DNA from: Neurospora crassa OR74A
Taxonomy: Eukaryota > Ascomycota > Sordariomycetes > Sordariales > Sordariaceae
NCBI RefSeq assembly: GCF_000182925.2
Contig: NC_026507.1
Location: 4,191,304-4,255,303 of the forward strand
DNA: 64,000 bases
Direction: 5' to 3'
Positions 63,408-64,000 of the stretch are shown here, piece by piece (within the stretch, counting starts at the first letter, position 1; each line of letters begins with the position of its first letter). A model generated the notes under the pieces. It was not told the DNA's origin and did no database searches. It was given only the letters and a program-made list of their open reading frames with translations. The position numbers and the translations under genes are program-made.

Positions 63408-63825
63408 TTGGAGATAGTCTACGTAATTCTCCTATATTATTTTTAATATAATATAATACAAATTACTATAATAAATAGAATTATAAATAGGTAACTTCTA
63501 TATATTAATTACAATACCTAATTAATAAGCTAATAGGTCCTACGTACATAGTAAGGGATAATAACTTTTTAATAAAACCCCTAATTATTTACATACAATT
63601 TTATAACCTAGCTTTATAATAATACGAAAATTAATTACTTCCTAAGGTCCCTAATTTTTACTATTATCTATATTAAAGAAATAGGAAATAAATTCGTCGG
63701 TCTATACCTAACTTTAATAGTTGCTAGCTACTAAGTATAATAATATTAATATTAATTTAGGGTCTTATATAGCCTTATTATAAAAGAAATCCTTTATTTC
63801 GTTATAGTAGAACATCGGTAGTTCC
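63408..63825. other. Telomere-adjacent AT-rich spacer
   Basis: About 420 bases of RIP-like AT-rich sequence without frames or clear repeats, directly next to the telomere tract. It contains no degenerate telomere-like repeats, so the shift to TTAGGG is abrupt. Confidence 0.7.
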
Positions 63826-64000
63826 TTAGGGTTAGGGTTAGGGTTAGGGTTAGGGTTAGGGTTAGGGTTAGGGTTAGGGTTAGGGTTAGGGTTAGGGTTA
63901 GGGTTAGGGTTAGGGTTAGGGTTAGGGTTAGGGTTAGGGTTAGGGTTAGGGTTAGGGTTAGGGTTAGGGTTAGGGTTAGGGTTAGGGTTAGGGTTAGGGT
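63826..64000 (+). repeat. Telomere, (TTAGGG)29
   Basis: 29 perfect TTAGGG units plus one base, with no variants, running to the end of the window. The G-rich strand reads 5' to 3' toward the edge, so this is a true right-hand chromosome end rather than an internal telomeric repeat. Confidence 0.99.

Overview
The window is the end of a chromosome from a filamentous ascomycete, most likely Neurospora or a close Sordariales relative. The right edge is 175 bases of perfect TTAGGG repeats running to the last base. The genes have short introns of 52-128 bases with GTRNGT donors and C-rich, CT-rich intergenic DNA. The two long AT-rich blocks (about 12.4-25.0 kb and 44.7-63.8 kb) carry the signature of repeat-induced point mutation (RIP): transposon coding sequence saturated with C-to-T and G-to-A changes, with TAG/TAA/TGA codons where Trp and Gln codons belong. 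The species call is inference; the RIP and telomere statements are read from the sequence.

Layout. 1-12.25 kb is unique DNA with cwh43 (GPI-anchor lipid remodelling), an orphan SERAC1-like alpha/beta hydrolase and a FucP-type sugar/H+ symporter on the minus strand. 12.259-25.084 kb is one compound insertion: a Mutator-like DNA transposon (MULE, 9-bp target duplication GCCTGGAAA, inverted termini) into which a complete Ty3/gypsy chromovirus later inserted (340-bp LTRs, 5-bp duplication AGACG). 25.1-44.1 kb is unique again: flotillin (minus), a PPxY-containing protein of unknown function, a divergent pair APC1/BimE (minus) and VPS41 (plus), and a lineage-specific hypothetical gene. At 44.24-44.58 kb lies a decayed tandem-CFEM gene. 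44.7-63.8 kb is a RIP-mutated subtelomere holding a Tad-like LINE and a second complete chromovirus (236-bp LTRs, duplication ATAAG), followed by about 420 bases of AT-rich DNA and the telomere.

The genes are ordinary housekeeping genes with no operon-like logic. CWH43, flotillin and VPS41 all touch membranes and trafficking, but I see no evidence that they are linked in function. All exon structures were worked out by hand from reading-frame continuity across GT-AG introns. Interior transposon domains are recognised by degenerate motifs; the ends of the three TSD-bounded elements are exact, and the LINE ends are approximate.

I found no convincing wholly new system. The most informative items are the nested MULE/chromovirus with both target duplications intact, the systematic loss of catalytic and zinc-binding residues by RIP in all the retroelements, a RIP-spared patch around one LTR inside the subtelomere, the CFEM pseudogene at the edge of heterochromatin, and an esterase domain of fungal NLR type standing alone.
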